NCBI GenBank assembly: GCA_003260075.1
Contig: QLIY01000336.1
Span: forward strand, 84,454-148,453
Reading direction: 5' to 3'
Length of the DNA: 64,000 nt
Source of the DNA: Phallusia mammillata
Lineage: Eukaryota; Chordata; Ascidiacea; Phlebobranchia; Ascidiidae
Numbering within the stretch: position 1 is the first letter of the stretch; every line of letters starts with the position of its first letter. The notes beneath the pieces are model-generated. The model had not been told where the DNA came from. It ran no database searches and saw only the letters and a program-made list of their open reading frames with translations. Below, piece after piece: positions 46,409 through 57,774 of this stretch. Both the position numbers and the translations under genes were made by a program.

Positions 46409-47617
46409 TTCGATCTGTTCCTACCTATTATTAATTTTATTCAAAAAGGCAAGGCATTGGTTTAGTTTACAACACATGTTGTAATACCTGAACCTTCTAC
46501 TGTTTCAAACCTTCTCTCTGTCACGCAGCACGACAGGAGCTGTCACAAGTCGAGTCACACGGTAATAAACCTTAAACCAGACATTTGTTGTTCCTTTGTG
46601 CATGGCCAATATATGTTGCTCTTAGGCCACCTAGTGTTCGAATAAAACGTTTGCATTTGTCACAAGGTGGCGCCAGTAATATAAACAAGTCATGTGTTCT
46701 ATGCATCCAGGCTTCTTGCTAGTCTAGCCTTGTACTAAAAAATAGTCCAGCCTTGTACTCTATTGTTATTTGTTAGACTAGAGGAAATTTGTGTTTTTCT
46801 TTGTGCAGCTGAAAAATCTTTATTTGTATGTGCCAGTTGTAAAACAATCTGCATTTTGTCACACAACTGCGGTAGTGACAGTGACACCATTAATTTAAAA
46901 GCTGCCTGAAATTATAGGCGCAATAAAAGTGTACATAAAAAATAGGCCCTAAAAATGTATATACTACAATACTAGTATTAGAGGTAGTGATATATCGATA
47001 CTCGTACTCAGTATCGAAATATTTTGTCTCAGTTTTTGATACCAACGTGCGAGTACCGAAGGCCGATTTGCACCATAAGAATACAGGCAACTTTATGCCA
47101 ATATTTGCTTCGGATAGCACAAAATTGGAAAAAAGTTCCACCAGTTTACGTATATCTTTTTCGCTATCACGTGGAGATTACATTTTTCGGCATGTGTGTG
47201 TGCGCGCCTGTACCCCGACCATGGCAGATAAATTAGCCAGTGAAGTACAACACTACACCTAAGTACTCGGTATCGAAGGTATATCCATGTGGTACTCGTA
47301 CTCGGTACTCGCTTCAAAACCTACAACCGCACAAGGTGATTGTAGATTGTTTGATTCTTATTATCACATAAATTATGCATTACAAACTACTCTAATTACA
47401 GAAATTGCACATCAGTTTATAAAGACTAACAAATTAGATTTACAAATGTTTCATGTGATATTTTTTGGAAAAAATGTGACAATAAGAAGTATTTGCGAAA
47501 ACATTGACAAACAGAATTATCTCTTATTTAAGTTACTTTTAATGCTGCACAGGATTTGATGTAAAATTTTTGTTGCCTATTTAAATCAAGGTTAACTCTC
47601 ATAGAAGTGTGAAAGGT
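46409..47617. other. Intergenic between TBC1D16 and LAMTOR4
   Basis: No supported exon. Near 46985-47320 there are several TACTCGTACTCGGTA-like motifs that look like a small repeat family. Confidence 0.45.
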
Positions 47618-47914
47618 ATGGCTACTATGCAGCCACATAATCTCAAAGACATTCCTGACCAACTTGGATATTTGGTTTTAAATGAAGATGGTGATGTTAT
47701 AGAGTCATCGGGGGATTTAAGCAATGATGCAAAGACTGCCAAAGTTCTAATGCGGATGGTTCAGATTGCATGGAAAGTAAAACTTGGTGCTTCCGAAAGT
47801 CCTGTGAAAAGATTGAGTCTGATATTTTCAAATCACATGCTTCTCGCGACAGTGTCAAATGATAAAATATACATTGTCAAGAAGCCATATCTTCCTCAGA
47901 CTGTAATAGCTTAA
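47618..47914 (+). CDS. LAMTOR4: Ragulator complex subunit LAMTOR4
   Basis: A single exon of 98 aa from MATMQPHNLKDIPDQLGYLV; an upstream in-frame ATG at 47609 adds three residues. The roadblock-like fold is recognisable from IPDQLGYLVLNEDGDVIESS, GDLSNDAKTA and KRLSLIFSNHMLLATVS, as in vertebrate LAMTOR4 (99 aa). It is part of the lysosomal Ragulator complex that recruits Rag GTPases and mTORC1. INO80B follows on the same strand after about 550 bp. Confidence 0.92.
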   Translation: MATMQPHNLKDIPDQLGYLVLNEDGDVIESSGDLSNDAKTAKVLMRMVQIAWKVKLGASESPVKRLSLIFSNHMLLATVSNDKIYIVKKPYLPQTVIA

Positions 47915-48466
47915 ATGTTTTGTGACAAGAGGAGAAACAGATACACAGTTGTGGGTCGTACACTCGGTTGGTGAAACAGATCTTTCATTTCAAGAAAAAA
48001 AAACTGAAAAAAATTATCATCCTCAATCGATTGTTGTGATGTATTTTCTATATACTACATGATATACATCAATTAAAAAGACAGCAGTAGTTTTCATGTT
48101 GGTTGACAAAAGAGGCGTCTAAACATTAAAGTTTTTTTGGTAATGCTTGTACAATTTATGATTGTTGACTTTTTGGGCATTTTTAAACATTTAAAAAATG
48201 TTTTAATTAAGAGCTCAATGCTTGTTTAAGATCTGTCTAAATATTTCTAAAAATCCAAAACATTTTGAAAGAAATAACATATCAATCTTTGCAGTTATAT
48301 ACATGTACATTTGTTGATTTCATTTTCTGATTTTGAATACATGAAAAGAATAGTTTGCTTTTAGTTTGAAAGATTTATGTTTGTATATGACTTTATTCTT
48401 GCATTTTTTCCTTTATCCTAGCAATTAGAAATAAATATTAAATCTGTAAACTTCCCAAAAAGCAAA

Positions 48467-50803
48467 ATGGAAGGGCCAGCACCTGATGGAGGTAAAAAAT
48501 ATTGTGTAAACCACTTTCTACTGTATGTTTTCTTGTGACAAAATCTTGAATTTTTAGATGCAAACACTTTGAAAAGGTCTAATCGCCAAAAGAAGAAAAA
48601 GAAATTCTTTGATGATGATGCATCAGAATCTGTAAAGCCAGTTCTTAAAGTCAAGCTTAAAGCTATGAAGCCAAAGGAAAAACAGTAAGTGAAAAGTGGC
48701 ATACATTGTTTTTCCTGAAATATGGGAGAAACAGTGGAAATATTTTAATATTATGTCAAAACTTTTGTGCATCGATGTTAGTTTGATTTTCAAATGATTA
48801 CATTCATCCATACATATGTATAACAAAGCACAACCTTAGAAAAACATTTTTTGGTATTCTGTCCTACCATCAACTGAAGTTGAAGAGGTTTAAATGTGGG
48901 AAGGGGCTCATCAGTTTAAACAAACTGCCATTTTTGTTTGCTGATGATTTTTTGTGATCTGTAGAGCAGGGTTGGGCAATTAATTGCCACAGGGGACCCT
49001 GAAATACGACGATATATAGCGGTGGGCAGTACCATTCCAATACAGGGGTAAGCTTTCATTCAAACTTTCACACCTATACCAGCGCTTTCCAAATTCGAAG
49101 CATTTCAAACTTTTAATTTGGTAAATCTTGTCTGAATTTATTGTCTTTTCTGCCGAGTAATACCCCTTGGTTTTTAATCCAAATGACAGAAGAAGGTAAT
49201 CGTTTGTGCATAATCGTTGTATTATCTTGTTTATGATGTAACAAATCTTCCTTAGATCAACTAGATAAAATTAACCCTGTGTGTTGTTGCTGTATCAATT
49301 TAATTAGGTTTTGACTATTAACTGAAGCTTTCATGTTACTGCTCAGGGGGGCAAGAATGTTGACACAAAGTAGTGATCTCATGGGGGGGATTTCGCAAAA
49401 AAGGTTGAAGACCACTGATGTAGACACTTGAAAATTTTGGTTAATTGGAACAAGAAGATATGGAAAATTGGGGTTGCTATTAATCAGATTTAACTACATC
49501 AGAAACTTTTCACTCTAAAAATTAGAAAGCTTTTCAAACCAGGTATTCATTTAATTATTTAGCAGCTATTTAGCAGCCTGTGGTGCTTGTTTTTGTCTCA
49601 TTTCTATATCTGAGGTCAAACCATAAAAATTGTATTTTTTACTTAGTGGGTTAGCAAGCCTGTTTTAGTTAACCAAGGATCCTTTTGTAGGATTAATGTA
49701 GTTGATACTGAAGAGGAAAAACCACCAACCCCTGAGAATGTGGAAGAACCTGTTGATGTAAGTATTTGAAAAAGTTTAAAACAAAAGTCACAAAAGCTTT
49801 ATGTCTACTGTTTAACATTTTGAGGATCTAGTGGATGATGAAGAAAAATGGCTACAAGCACTTGAGAAGGGAGAGTTAGATGACAATGGTGACCTACCAA
49901 AAGCCAAAGACCCACTGCTGATGACTGCCAGGCAGAGGGCAAAGATGGATAGAATAGGTGCACCCAGCCTGATAGACGAGATCCCTGCAACACCCAAAGA
50001 AGAGCTAAGTGAAGAAGCTAAAAAGAAAAGGGATGAGAAAAACAAACGGCGAAAGCTGCAGGTGAGGAGCTTTGGTTGAATTTAATAGCACTTTTTAGAT
50101 GGAAAATGGTTTTTGTTAAAGGTTTCTGTAGGTGACAGGGCATAACTTTTTTGTAGCTTTTGGCTATATGTTGATGTCTTTGCTGCAATCATCAACGAGC
50201 GAAGATTTCACCTCCATGGCTCGTTTATATTCATGTACTTAAGATTAAATTTGCAGAAAATATTCTAAAATCAGGGTACTTACATCTGTAACATTCTAAC
50301 ACCTAGTTTTTTGTGTTATGGGGTACCGAGTTACATCCTTCTTTTACATGACGATGGCAGCAGTTAATGTTGAAAAACTGTGATGTTTTATTTGCAAATA
50401 ACGGCTTGCATGTTCTTGCTGATGCTAAATCTACTGAGTAATGTTTTTTTAGGCCGTGAAGCGTGCAGAAGAAAACAAGAAACAAACAATAGAGCGCCTT
50501 GTGCAAAGCAATAAACTGAACAAAGATCAAAGCAAAGGTTCTGGGGGAAAGCATAGTGGTATTGCTATGATCAAATACACAAACACGGCTGAAGCAGCCG
50601 CAATGTCTTTTCCAGAAGGTTTTGACTACCCTTTAAAAGCAAAAAGAATTTCAGCACCCCCACCTACAAGGACGTGTGCCATATGCGGAGAACGTAGAAA
50701 GTACGACTGTGCCAAAAGTGGTGTGGCGTTGTGTAGTCTGGCTTGCTACAAAATGAATTCCAGCAAAGTTGCACCTAAGAATTCAATGGTGGTTGTGGAA
50801 TAG
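48467..50803 (+). CDS. INO80B: INO80 complex subunit B (PAPA-1/IES2 type)
   Basis: Five exons, 48467-48491, 48558-48684, 49691-49757, 49825-50061 and 50453-50803, join in phase to 268 aa. The N-terminus is Lys-rich. An acidic segment, DDLVDDEEKWLQALEKGELD, precedes MTARQRAKMDRIG, the hallmark of the PAPA-1-like region, followed by a long charged helix. The C-terminus is a HIT-type zinc finger (RTCAICGERRKYDC, then CSLACYK). INO80B is a nuclear subunit of the INO80 chromatin remodeller. The second intron carries a probable MITE. Confidence 0.93.
48967..49417. mobile_element. Probable hAT-like MITE in INO80B intron 2
   Basis: The left end CAGGGTTGGGCAA and right end TTGAAGACCACTG are only roughly inverted, but flanks CTGTAGAG and ATGTAGAC match at 6 of 8 bases, and the sequence has the look of hAT MITE termini. 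Confidence 0.4.
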
Positions 50804-51243
50804 CAGTTGCCCAACTTGATATGTTGTCGTTGAAACGCGGTACGCTGTGAAACGGGCTCGACTGAGCCAAAAGAGTCTGGAATCGGGAGGCGCAGTATCT
50901 GGATAGTTTTTCCAATGAACGGATAGCAAAACCTTGGGATGGGATGGTTTCTTTTGTAATAAAATCATTTTACTGACTTTATTTGTGGAAACATTCTATA
51001 TTATCAGAGACCTTTTTCAGTTTTTGTGAATTCGTATGTATGGTACAAAAACATAAAGAAACTTTCTAAACTTCGTATTAATTGTCCGAAGTTCCGTAAG
51101 ATTAGCGTTGGTCGTATGTGAAGTAATCGTGCACCACGGTGCATTATTTTTTATTTCACTACGATACGATTGGCGACTGGCGTATGTTCAAAAACCTCTG
51201 AGTAGAACTAGAATGAGATAAGGACACAAACACAAGCACCGAA
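50804..51243. other. Spacer between INO80B and NSA2
   Basis: INO80B 3' UTR and NSA2 promoter or leader; an AATAAAA-type signal lies near 50960. Nothing else is seen. Confidence 0.5.
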
Positions 51244-52689
51244 ATGGTAAGAATGTTTGTTTACTTTTTAAGAGCGGTGGATAAGTGATGCATGTTGGGG
51301 GCGGGGCTTTATCAAGAAAACTAAGGTTAACGCTGTTCACTTTTCAGCCACAAAACGAACATATAGAGCTTCACAGAAAGCGTCATGGATACCGACTGGA
51401 TTTCCACGAACGCAAGTACGAGTTTTCATTGTGTCTGTTTGTAAAGAAACAATTAAACGTACCAACTACCATTCAAGCGCAATTGCTGTATATTAGATGT
51501 GGCAGTGGCATAATAGTTGCGCGAAAAACTTTACACTTACAATATTATGTGTGACGTCAAAATTGTCTATAATGTTTCGTTCATGGGGCTGTAGTGTGTT
51601 GGTTTACATTCCTCTGTTTGGGGATGATCTTAGCAGCTTTTCTTGTTGAAAATGTTCTTAACCCCTCATTGTATTATTATCAATTTATCATATACTTAGT
51701 ATATTACTTGATTACTCAGACGGAAGAAGGAAGGTCGGGCAGCACACATTCGGGCAAAGAGAGCCAAGAAGTTAATTGGTCTTAAAGCTAAACTGTACAA
51801 TAAACAGAGACATCATGAAAAGATTCAAATGAAAAAGACTATTAAGGTAAATTAGTATCTTTAAATTTGTTTTTTTTAGATATCAAACTAACATGCATAT
51901 TATGCCTGACAGATGCATGAAAAACGAAACACAAAACAAAAAGATGATGAGAAAACACCAGATGGAGCCGTTCCTGCATATCTTCTGGATCGTGAAGGGC
52001 AGAGCAGAGCCAAAGTATTGTCAAATATGATCAAACAAAAAAGAAAGGAAAAAGCTGTAAGTGATTTGAATGTTTGCCTCTATACTTTTTTCCTAGTACA
52101 ATATAAAAAAATATTCTTTCTCAGGGGAAATGGGAAGTCCCCCTGCCTAAAGTGCGAGCTCAAAGTGAAGCTGAAGTATTCAGAGTTATTACAACTGGAA
52201 AAAGAAAAAGTGGGTTGGTGTAAATATTCTGCAGCAGAGTATCTAACCTTCTGTCATCTGATTTTACAGAAAAAGCGTGGAAGAGAATGTGTACAAAAGT
52301 GTGTCATGTTCCTGATAACTTTACAAGGAAACCCCCAAAATATGAAAGATTTATTCGTCCTATGGTATGTGTAGTAAAATTGTAAAAATGTTCCACTATT
52401 TGAAAACTAAAAATCCATGACCTTTCAGGCACTGCGGTTCAAAAAAGCACATGTAACACATCCAGAATTAAAAGCTACCTTTTGTTTGCCAATTATCGGA
52501 GTAAAAAAGAACCCATCATCTACAATGTACACTTCACTTGGAGTAATCACAAAAGGAACTGTAATTGAAGTTAATGTCAGTGAATTAGGACTTGTCACCC
52601 AAGGAGGAAAAGTGATCTGGGGAAAGTTTGCTCAAGTGACGAACAATCCAGAAAATGATGGATGCATTAATGCAGTTTTGTTGGTTTAG
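51244..52689 (+). CDS. NSA2: Ribosome biogenesis protein NSA2
   Basis: Seven exons, 51244-51246, 51348-51415, 51720-51846, 51913-52056, 52125-52209, 52270-52364 and 52429-52689, join in phase to 260 aa, matching the family length. Exon 1 codes only for the start Met; exon 2 continues [18 protein letters not shown], the conserved NSA2 N-terminus. The middle is strongly basic ([18 protein letters not shown]), and the C-terminus is an eS8-like beta domain ending [17 protein letters not shown]2 joins nuclear pre-60S particles and is needed for 27S pre-rRNA processing. Confidence 0.96.
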
Positions 52690-52976
52690 TTTTGATAGTC
52701 GCCAAAATAGGATATTTCTGATCTGGTATTTTGACTCAACAAAGTTTGCAAACAAGAATTTCAAAGAAAAATGGCCCTAAACTTGTATAATACTGGCGTC
52801 ATATGCTTTAAAAGAAATCTCAATTATAAACCTGTTCGGACTAATGCTGAAACAAATGCTATGTTTTTGCTGAACAATAAAACACAGAATATGGGGTCTT
52901 TGCGACATTTAAAAAGATTTAATGAATTTTTCCAGTGATATCATAAAAGAGCTAACCACATGTAACTGCACATATT

Positions 52977-53949
52977 TTATTGTATGAACTTCACAGAGTC
53001 TGGACCATGTTTTGCCTCATATTCTTTACTCTGATGTACCACAGCACCATGATCCAATTGAAATTTACACAAGGCCCGTAGCGGTTTCAAAAGTGCCTGG
53101 AAATAGCAAAAAAACATTGGAATGAAATCGCATAAATATTTTCTAGGAAAACTGACCTCTTTTATTTGTGTGTCTTGCTCTGCATGTGAAAGAGCAATTG
53201 CAGCACATTCCAAAGTTGAAACACTATTGTCATTTGGTTGGGTCCTTATTACGTATTCGCTAACAGTGGATATCTTTAATTGCACCTAAATAAGTACATT
53301 GTACCTGATGGAATGCATTTTCAAAATAACACATGAACATTGCTAAATAGAAACCTTTTTGATCTTTTTGAGAAATTTATTTTGATTGTAAATTGATGCA
53401 GCTTGTTTCCATGTTCCATCCAGCAATAGAATATTGCAATGTCCACTTTTAATGTGTTCTGGCACAAGGGCTTCTTCAATGTCAATTGCATCTTCACCAG
53501 GGAACAAAAGAAATGTTTCCCCATTCAACAAGACTTCATGCAAATCTGGGTAGCCTTGTGGTGAAAATTTTCTGCCCTTGTAAATGTGACAGGCATTTTT
53601 AGGCAAGCATGCTGCCAAAATTGACACAGTGTTAAGTGGTCTATTTTCTTCATTTGGATGTTGAAGAATGTGCAAAGTTGTGTTTTTAATTGGGAGCACT
53701 TCATTTGGCAAATATTCACATAAACACACACAGCTTGGTCGCCTTTAAAAGAAGATTCAATTTTTAGCAACAGATCATTTTTGTCAGTGATCTTATTGGT
53801 TGGTTGTGATCAGAATGTATGTAGAAGTCCTCTAAATAAGACAAAACTTTTGGGCTCCATTACCTGCATCTGAGACAAGTTGTCCTGCTAGGCTCCTTCT
53901 CAAATGTTAGGTCAGAAAAGATTTCCAAAAAACTACCTTCATTTTCCAT
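52977..53949 (-). CDS. DTWD2: DTW-domain tRNA-uridine aminocarboxypropyltransferase
   Basis: Four exons, 53949-53864, 53742-53355, 53285-53157 and 53096-52977, join in phase to 240 aa. The N-terminus has a CxxC...CVCLC cluster (CLRCRRPSCVCLC) typical of the DTW family. Then come LQHPNEENRPLNT, the DTW signature LLLDGTWKQA, and IRTQPN...STLECAA. Family members transfer the 3-amino-3-carboxypropyl group from SAM to uridines in the tRNA D-loop. The HPNEENRPLNT block and overall spacing favour DTWD2 over DTWD1; this is inference. Confidence 0.88.
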
Positions 53950-54045
53950 TCAAATTTGAGGTTTGTATTTGGTTCACATTAAATTTAGTGACAAAATAAG
54001 GTTTTTTCACTAAACCGATTACCAATTTGTTGTTCTGCAAAATAT

Positions 54046-54344
54046 TGCAGTTTATTAAAATTCACATTGACCAGTACTAAAGTAAATCAGTTTATCAAGA
54101 TAACTTGTTAATGTGCAGTATTAGGCCTAGTGAGAAAAAATGCTATTTACAAAATCATTATTGTACTCAAAATCATTAATGGACCCAACCCCCCCCCCCT
54201 GCAGTTTATTAAAATTCACATTGACCAGTACTAAAGTAAATCAGTTTGTCAAGATAACTTGTTAATGTGCACTATTAGGCCTAGTGAGAAAAAATACTAT
54301 TTACAAAATCATTATTGTACTCAAAAATCATTAATGGACCCAAC
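54046..54344. repeat. Direct duplication around a C11 run
   Basis: The left copy is 54046-54188, the C run 54189-54199 and the right copy 54200-54344. It lies between DTWD2 and PRCC. Confidence 0.9.
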
Positions 54345-54425
54345 TATGACAAAGCATTTAAACAGGCTCGGGTTTACAACAGTAATAAGATAGATGCAAA
54401 AACAACAATAAGTAAAAAAGGTAAT

Positions 54426-55295
54426 TTAAAATCCATATCTCATTCTAGCAGCTTTTCTGGCCTCTCTTCCAGCAGCCCATGCATTTTTTAGCTCAAGTTC
54501 TCTTGCACGGGCTTGATGAATCAGATAAGACATTTGGTGTTTACGCTTGCCTATTGCTGATGGTCCATCTTTGCTTTTCTTGTGTGATTGTCTGTTCAAG
54601 TTCTTTTCTTCTGAAATAGACTTTAACAAGAGTTCCTTGTTTCCTTCTAATGCTGCATCAGCATTGATATCAATGAATTCAATTTTCTCTTTTCGATTCA
54701 TTTTGCCTTGAATACGCAAAAATTGTTCATCGTTTTTCCATTGTCCACTGCTTGAGGGAAAACTGTTGGTAACTTGAGTTTCTTGGGCAACTTCTGGTTC
54801 AGGTGGCGGTGGAGGAGGTGGTGGGGGTGGCGGTTCCAAAATATTTTGGACTGTGGGATTAAAAACTGCTGGATCCTTAACTGGTTCAGAAGCACTTTCT
54901 TCTGGTACTTCAACTTTTTCTACATACGAGAAAAAGTTTGTTTCATTGTCTGAAACGTCACTGTTGTCACTTTCCACTTCTTTCACTGGCTTGGCAATGG
55001 GATTGTCCTTTTTTGGTTTACTAAAGACATGAGGTATTAAAGGTCTATTAGGCTGTTTTCCTTGACCAATGGAATTTTTTGGAGGTGGAAGTTTTGAAAA
55101 CAGGCCTGATCTGGCTGATTTTGTGCCAGTCGATGTCTTTGCTCTTTTTTCTGCTGGTTCATCTTCATCTGATGAATCATATTTTCTTTCAGGAACAAGA
55201 ATTTTAACTGTTTGCTTTTTAATTGGTTTCACAACAGGTGGTTCATCTTCTTCAGATTCACTGGAACTGTTGTACATCGACAATCCCAGAGACAT
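54426..55295 (-). CDS. PRCC: Proline-rich protein PRCC
   Basis: A single exon of 289 aa starting MSLGLSMYNSSSESEEDEP. It is acidic and Ser-rich at the N-terminus, with an 11-residue proline run near residue 155 (encoded by mixed codons, so not one of the C runs). The conserved C-terminal block contains KRKHQMSYLIHQARARELEL and ends RYGF, the PRCC signature. PRCC is a nuclear, splicing-associated protein in vertebrates, also linked to mitotic checkpoint control. It is shorter than human PRCC (about 490 aa), mainly through a reduced Pro-rich middle. Confidence 0.88.
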   Translation of the reverse strand: MSLGLSMYNSSSESEEDEPPVVKPIKKQTVKILVPERKYDSSDEDEPAEKRAKTSTGTKSARSGLFSKLPPPKNSIGQGKQPNRPLIPHVFSKPKKDNPIAKPVKEVESDNSDVSDNETNFFSYVEKVEVPEESASEPVKDPAVFNPTVQNILEPPPPPPPPPPPEPEVAQETQVTNSFPSSSGQWKNDEQFLRIQGKMNRKEKIEFIDINADAALEGNKELLLKSISEEKNLNRQSHKKSKDGPSAIGKRKHQMSYLIHQARARELELKNAWAAGREARKAARMRYGF

Positions 55296-55322
55296 GATGC
55301 CTTTGTATTAATGCTTTTAAAA

Positions 55323-55531
55323 ATTTAAATTAAGGTAGCAAAGTCAGTGATTAAAAACATGACAAAAAGATATAAAACATAAAATTGCAATTAACCTGGC
55401 ATTTGCAAATAATATTAAAAACATTCCCCCCCCCCATTTAAATTAAGGTAGCAAAGTCAGTGATTAAAAACATGACAAAAAGACATAAAATTACAATTAA
55501 CCTGGCATTTGCAAATAATAAAAAAAACATT
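55323..55531. repeat. Direct duplication around a C10 run, 5' of PRCC
   Basis: The left copy is 55323-55425, the C run 55426-55435 and the right copy 55436 to about 55531. A small indel separates the copies. Confidence 0.9.
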
Positions 55532-55989
55532 GATTAATCCAATGACATTCAATACTGTTTTTTTAAAAACGTTTTCCCTTGGAATATTTAATCCGACATT
55601 GGTTTTTACCATCCTGTTTTTCTAACAATTCTAGTTTAGCTATATCGAAATCAAACCAACAAACAACAACAAATTAACAAGCACATAAAAGTCGCAACTC
55701 TTTACAGGTCTGCCTAAGAACAGAACATCACAAAAGCCTATTTTATGTCAAAGTAACAATGCAAACCAACAAAAATCAAACACAATCTTAACCTGTACAA
55801 ACTTAACCACAACAGGTACGAGTACGACCCACTTTCAAACCTTCAAATTCAACACCAGGCCCTGGAGCTGAATTACCAGCAGCTCTTTTACATTTTTGGA
55901 CGAAAAACGCGGATTCGCTCAACCATGAACAGAAATTCGCCTTTTTCTCACGCTTGTTCTGTTCTCTCACTTTGGAACAACACAACAAA

Positions 55990-57127
55990 ATGGCTGCACG
56001 TGGTGTTTGGGCTGCGATAATCGTTGCTTCAAAAGAAGCGTGCTTGATGCAGAAACAATTATGCGTTGCTGTAAAAGTCTTACCCGTTGTAACACAAGTC
56101 CGTGGTGGAAAACATTTCAACAGACGACGTGTTTTTAATCGTTTTATAAAAGAGAAATATCCGAAGATTGACGTCAGTTTTGTTGGAGAAACTATCGAAA
56201 AGCAAGATCAGAAATTGTTGGACAATCTTATCGACGAAGTACCAGATTACCAACAAATTGTAATCAAGTAAGGTGTTTCGTATTGTGTTAAAAAATAAGG
56301 TGCAAGTTATTTTCATGTTTGTTTGCGCAGGGAGTCACGAAAGAGACGCAATATATACGAAAATAAAAAGTCTATGAAACTGTTAAAGTTAGACAAACCA
56401 CATACTTCAGTAAAACTAACAGACGATCAAATTACTCACATTAAACTTTTGCATGAAGAGAACCCACAGGAATGGAACAAGTCAATGTTGGCAAATGCTT
56501 TAAATGTTCCCATACAGGTATTTTAAATCAATCATGTCAATATTGGTGTTGTTCACTAATTGCCAGAGTACTTGTGTGTAGGTTGTTAATTCTGCACTCA
56601 AAAGACAAGTATCAAACTCTAGAAAATACAGCACTGAAAACCTGCAACAAAATAGAAAAGTTTCACAGCTCCAGCCATATACTGCTCCTCAACCTGAAAC
56701 CCAAACTCAAGAAAATGCTGAAAATATATCCAAAACAAAACCTAGTATTAACCCTTGGTTTAAAAAATTTAAGACTGGGGCAGCACCATCTCCAGACAAA
56801 TATTTTGAGGAGTTCAATGATGATGAACTTGAAGTGGGTGATGATGATTGGATGGATTTGGATGAACATGCTGGTGAACTGTATGCAGACTTCGAAGAAG
56901 AATGTGGTGAAGAGGAAGAAGATGTAATGTATGAGGATAACCATGAGGAAGTTATGACATCAGAAGATTTGAATGAATCCAAATCTTCTCATGAAGAAGC
57001 TGAAGATTTTGAGGAAAACAATGATGATTTTGAACCAGAAACCAGTGATTATGATTTTGAAATTGAAACAAAGGATGGGATAAACTATTTTGATAAATCT
57101 GGAAGATTTGTGTACCGTGTACCATAA
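55990..57127 (+). CDS. NGRN: Neugrin-like mitochondrial protein
   Basis: Three exons, 55990-56267, 56331-56517 and 56582-57127, join in phase to 336 aa. The N-terminus is basic and hydrophobic, compatible with mitochondrial targeting. The neugrin core spans exons 2-3: KLTDDQITHIKLLHEENPQEW, then MLANALNVPIQVVNSALKR, a helix-turn-helix-like unit. The tail is very acidic (DDDWMDLDEHAGEL, EECGEEEED) and ends YFDKSGRFVYRVP, a motif also seen in neugrin proteins. Human neugrin supports 16S mitochondrial rRNA and mitoribosome function. An upstream in-frame ATG at 55954 adds 12 residues. Confidence 0.82.
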
Positions 57128-57774
57128 TAAATCTATCATTATTTTTTGGAGTAAAGATGCACATTCTTTTGGGCTCCGCTGAAATATGCAATCTACCCAA
57201 ACTACGCAATCTACTAAAAACAGTGTATGCAACTTTTCAAAATGTTGACGGTTAGAGCTTTTAGGGTCTGGGTGAGGGTTATAATGAAAATAACAATATG
57301 ATGTAGTTTTAAATGGACAGTTAGGGCTTTAGTTTAGATGCCAAATTTGGGTGTTGAGAGTGGTACCAGAGACTACTGGTGGTACTAAACACTTTTATGG
57401 TACTGCGTATAAAAAAATAGGCAGAAAAAGGTATCTGAGAAGTTATTTGTATTACAAATCCTCACCCCGACCCTAAAAGTCCTAACCATCAACATCTTCT
57501 TTAGTTTCTTAGTAGATTGCATATTTTAGAGTAGCCCCATTCTTTTCTGCTTTGTACTTCTGTCAAAACTTGCCTGTCAATTAAAAAATAATAATTTGCA
57601 GCTTTAGAGAAACCTGAACCTTAGAAGTAAAACACAAAATTATTTTGAAGCAAAAAATATAGCATGCCGTTTATTACTGATAATGGAACACATGACTACA
57701 ACAATTTTACAACCACATGTAACAACTGAACTTTGCTGCCATCAAAACCCAATGACATCAACTGTAAGTTAGAT
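57128..57774. other. Convergent spacer between NGRN and CCT4
   Basis: Presumed 3' UTRs of both genes; no other feature is seen. Related short phrases (AGTAGATTGCATATTT and its reverse) occur near 57185 and 57510, possibly a small inverted repeat element. Confidence 0.45.

Noticed and set aside
54800..54835. GGTGGCGGTGG-type stretch as another homopolymer join
   Set aside because: It encodes the proline run of PRCC with mixed codons, has no flanking duplication and lies within an otherwise normal exon.
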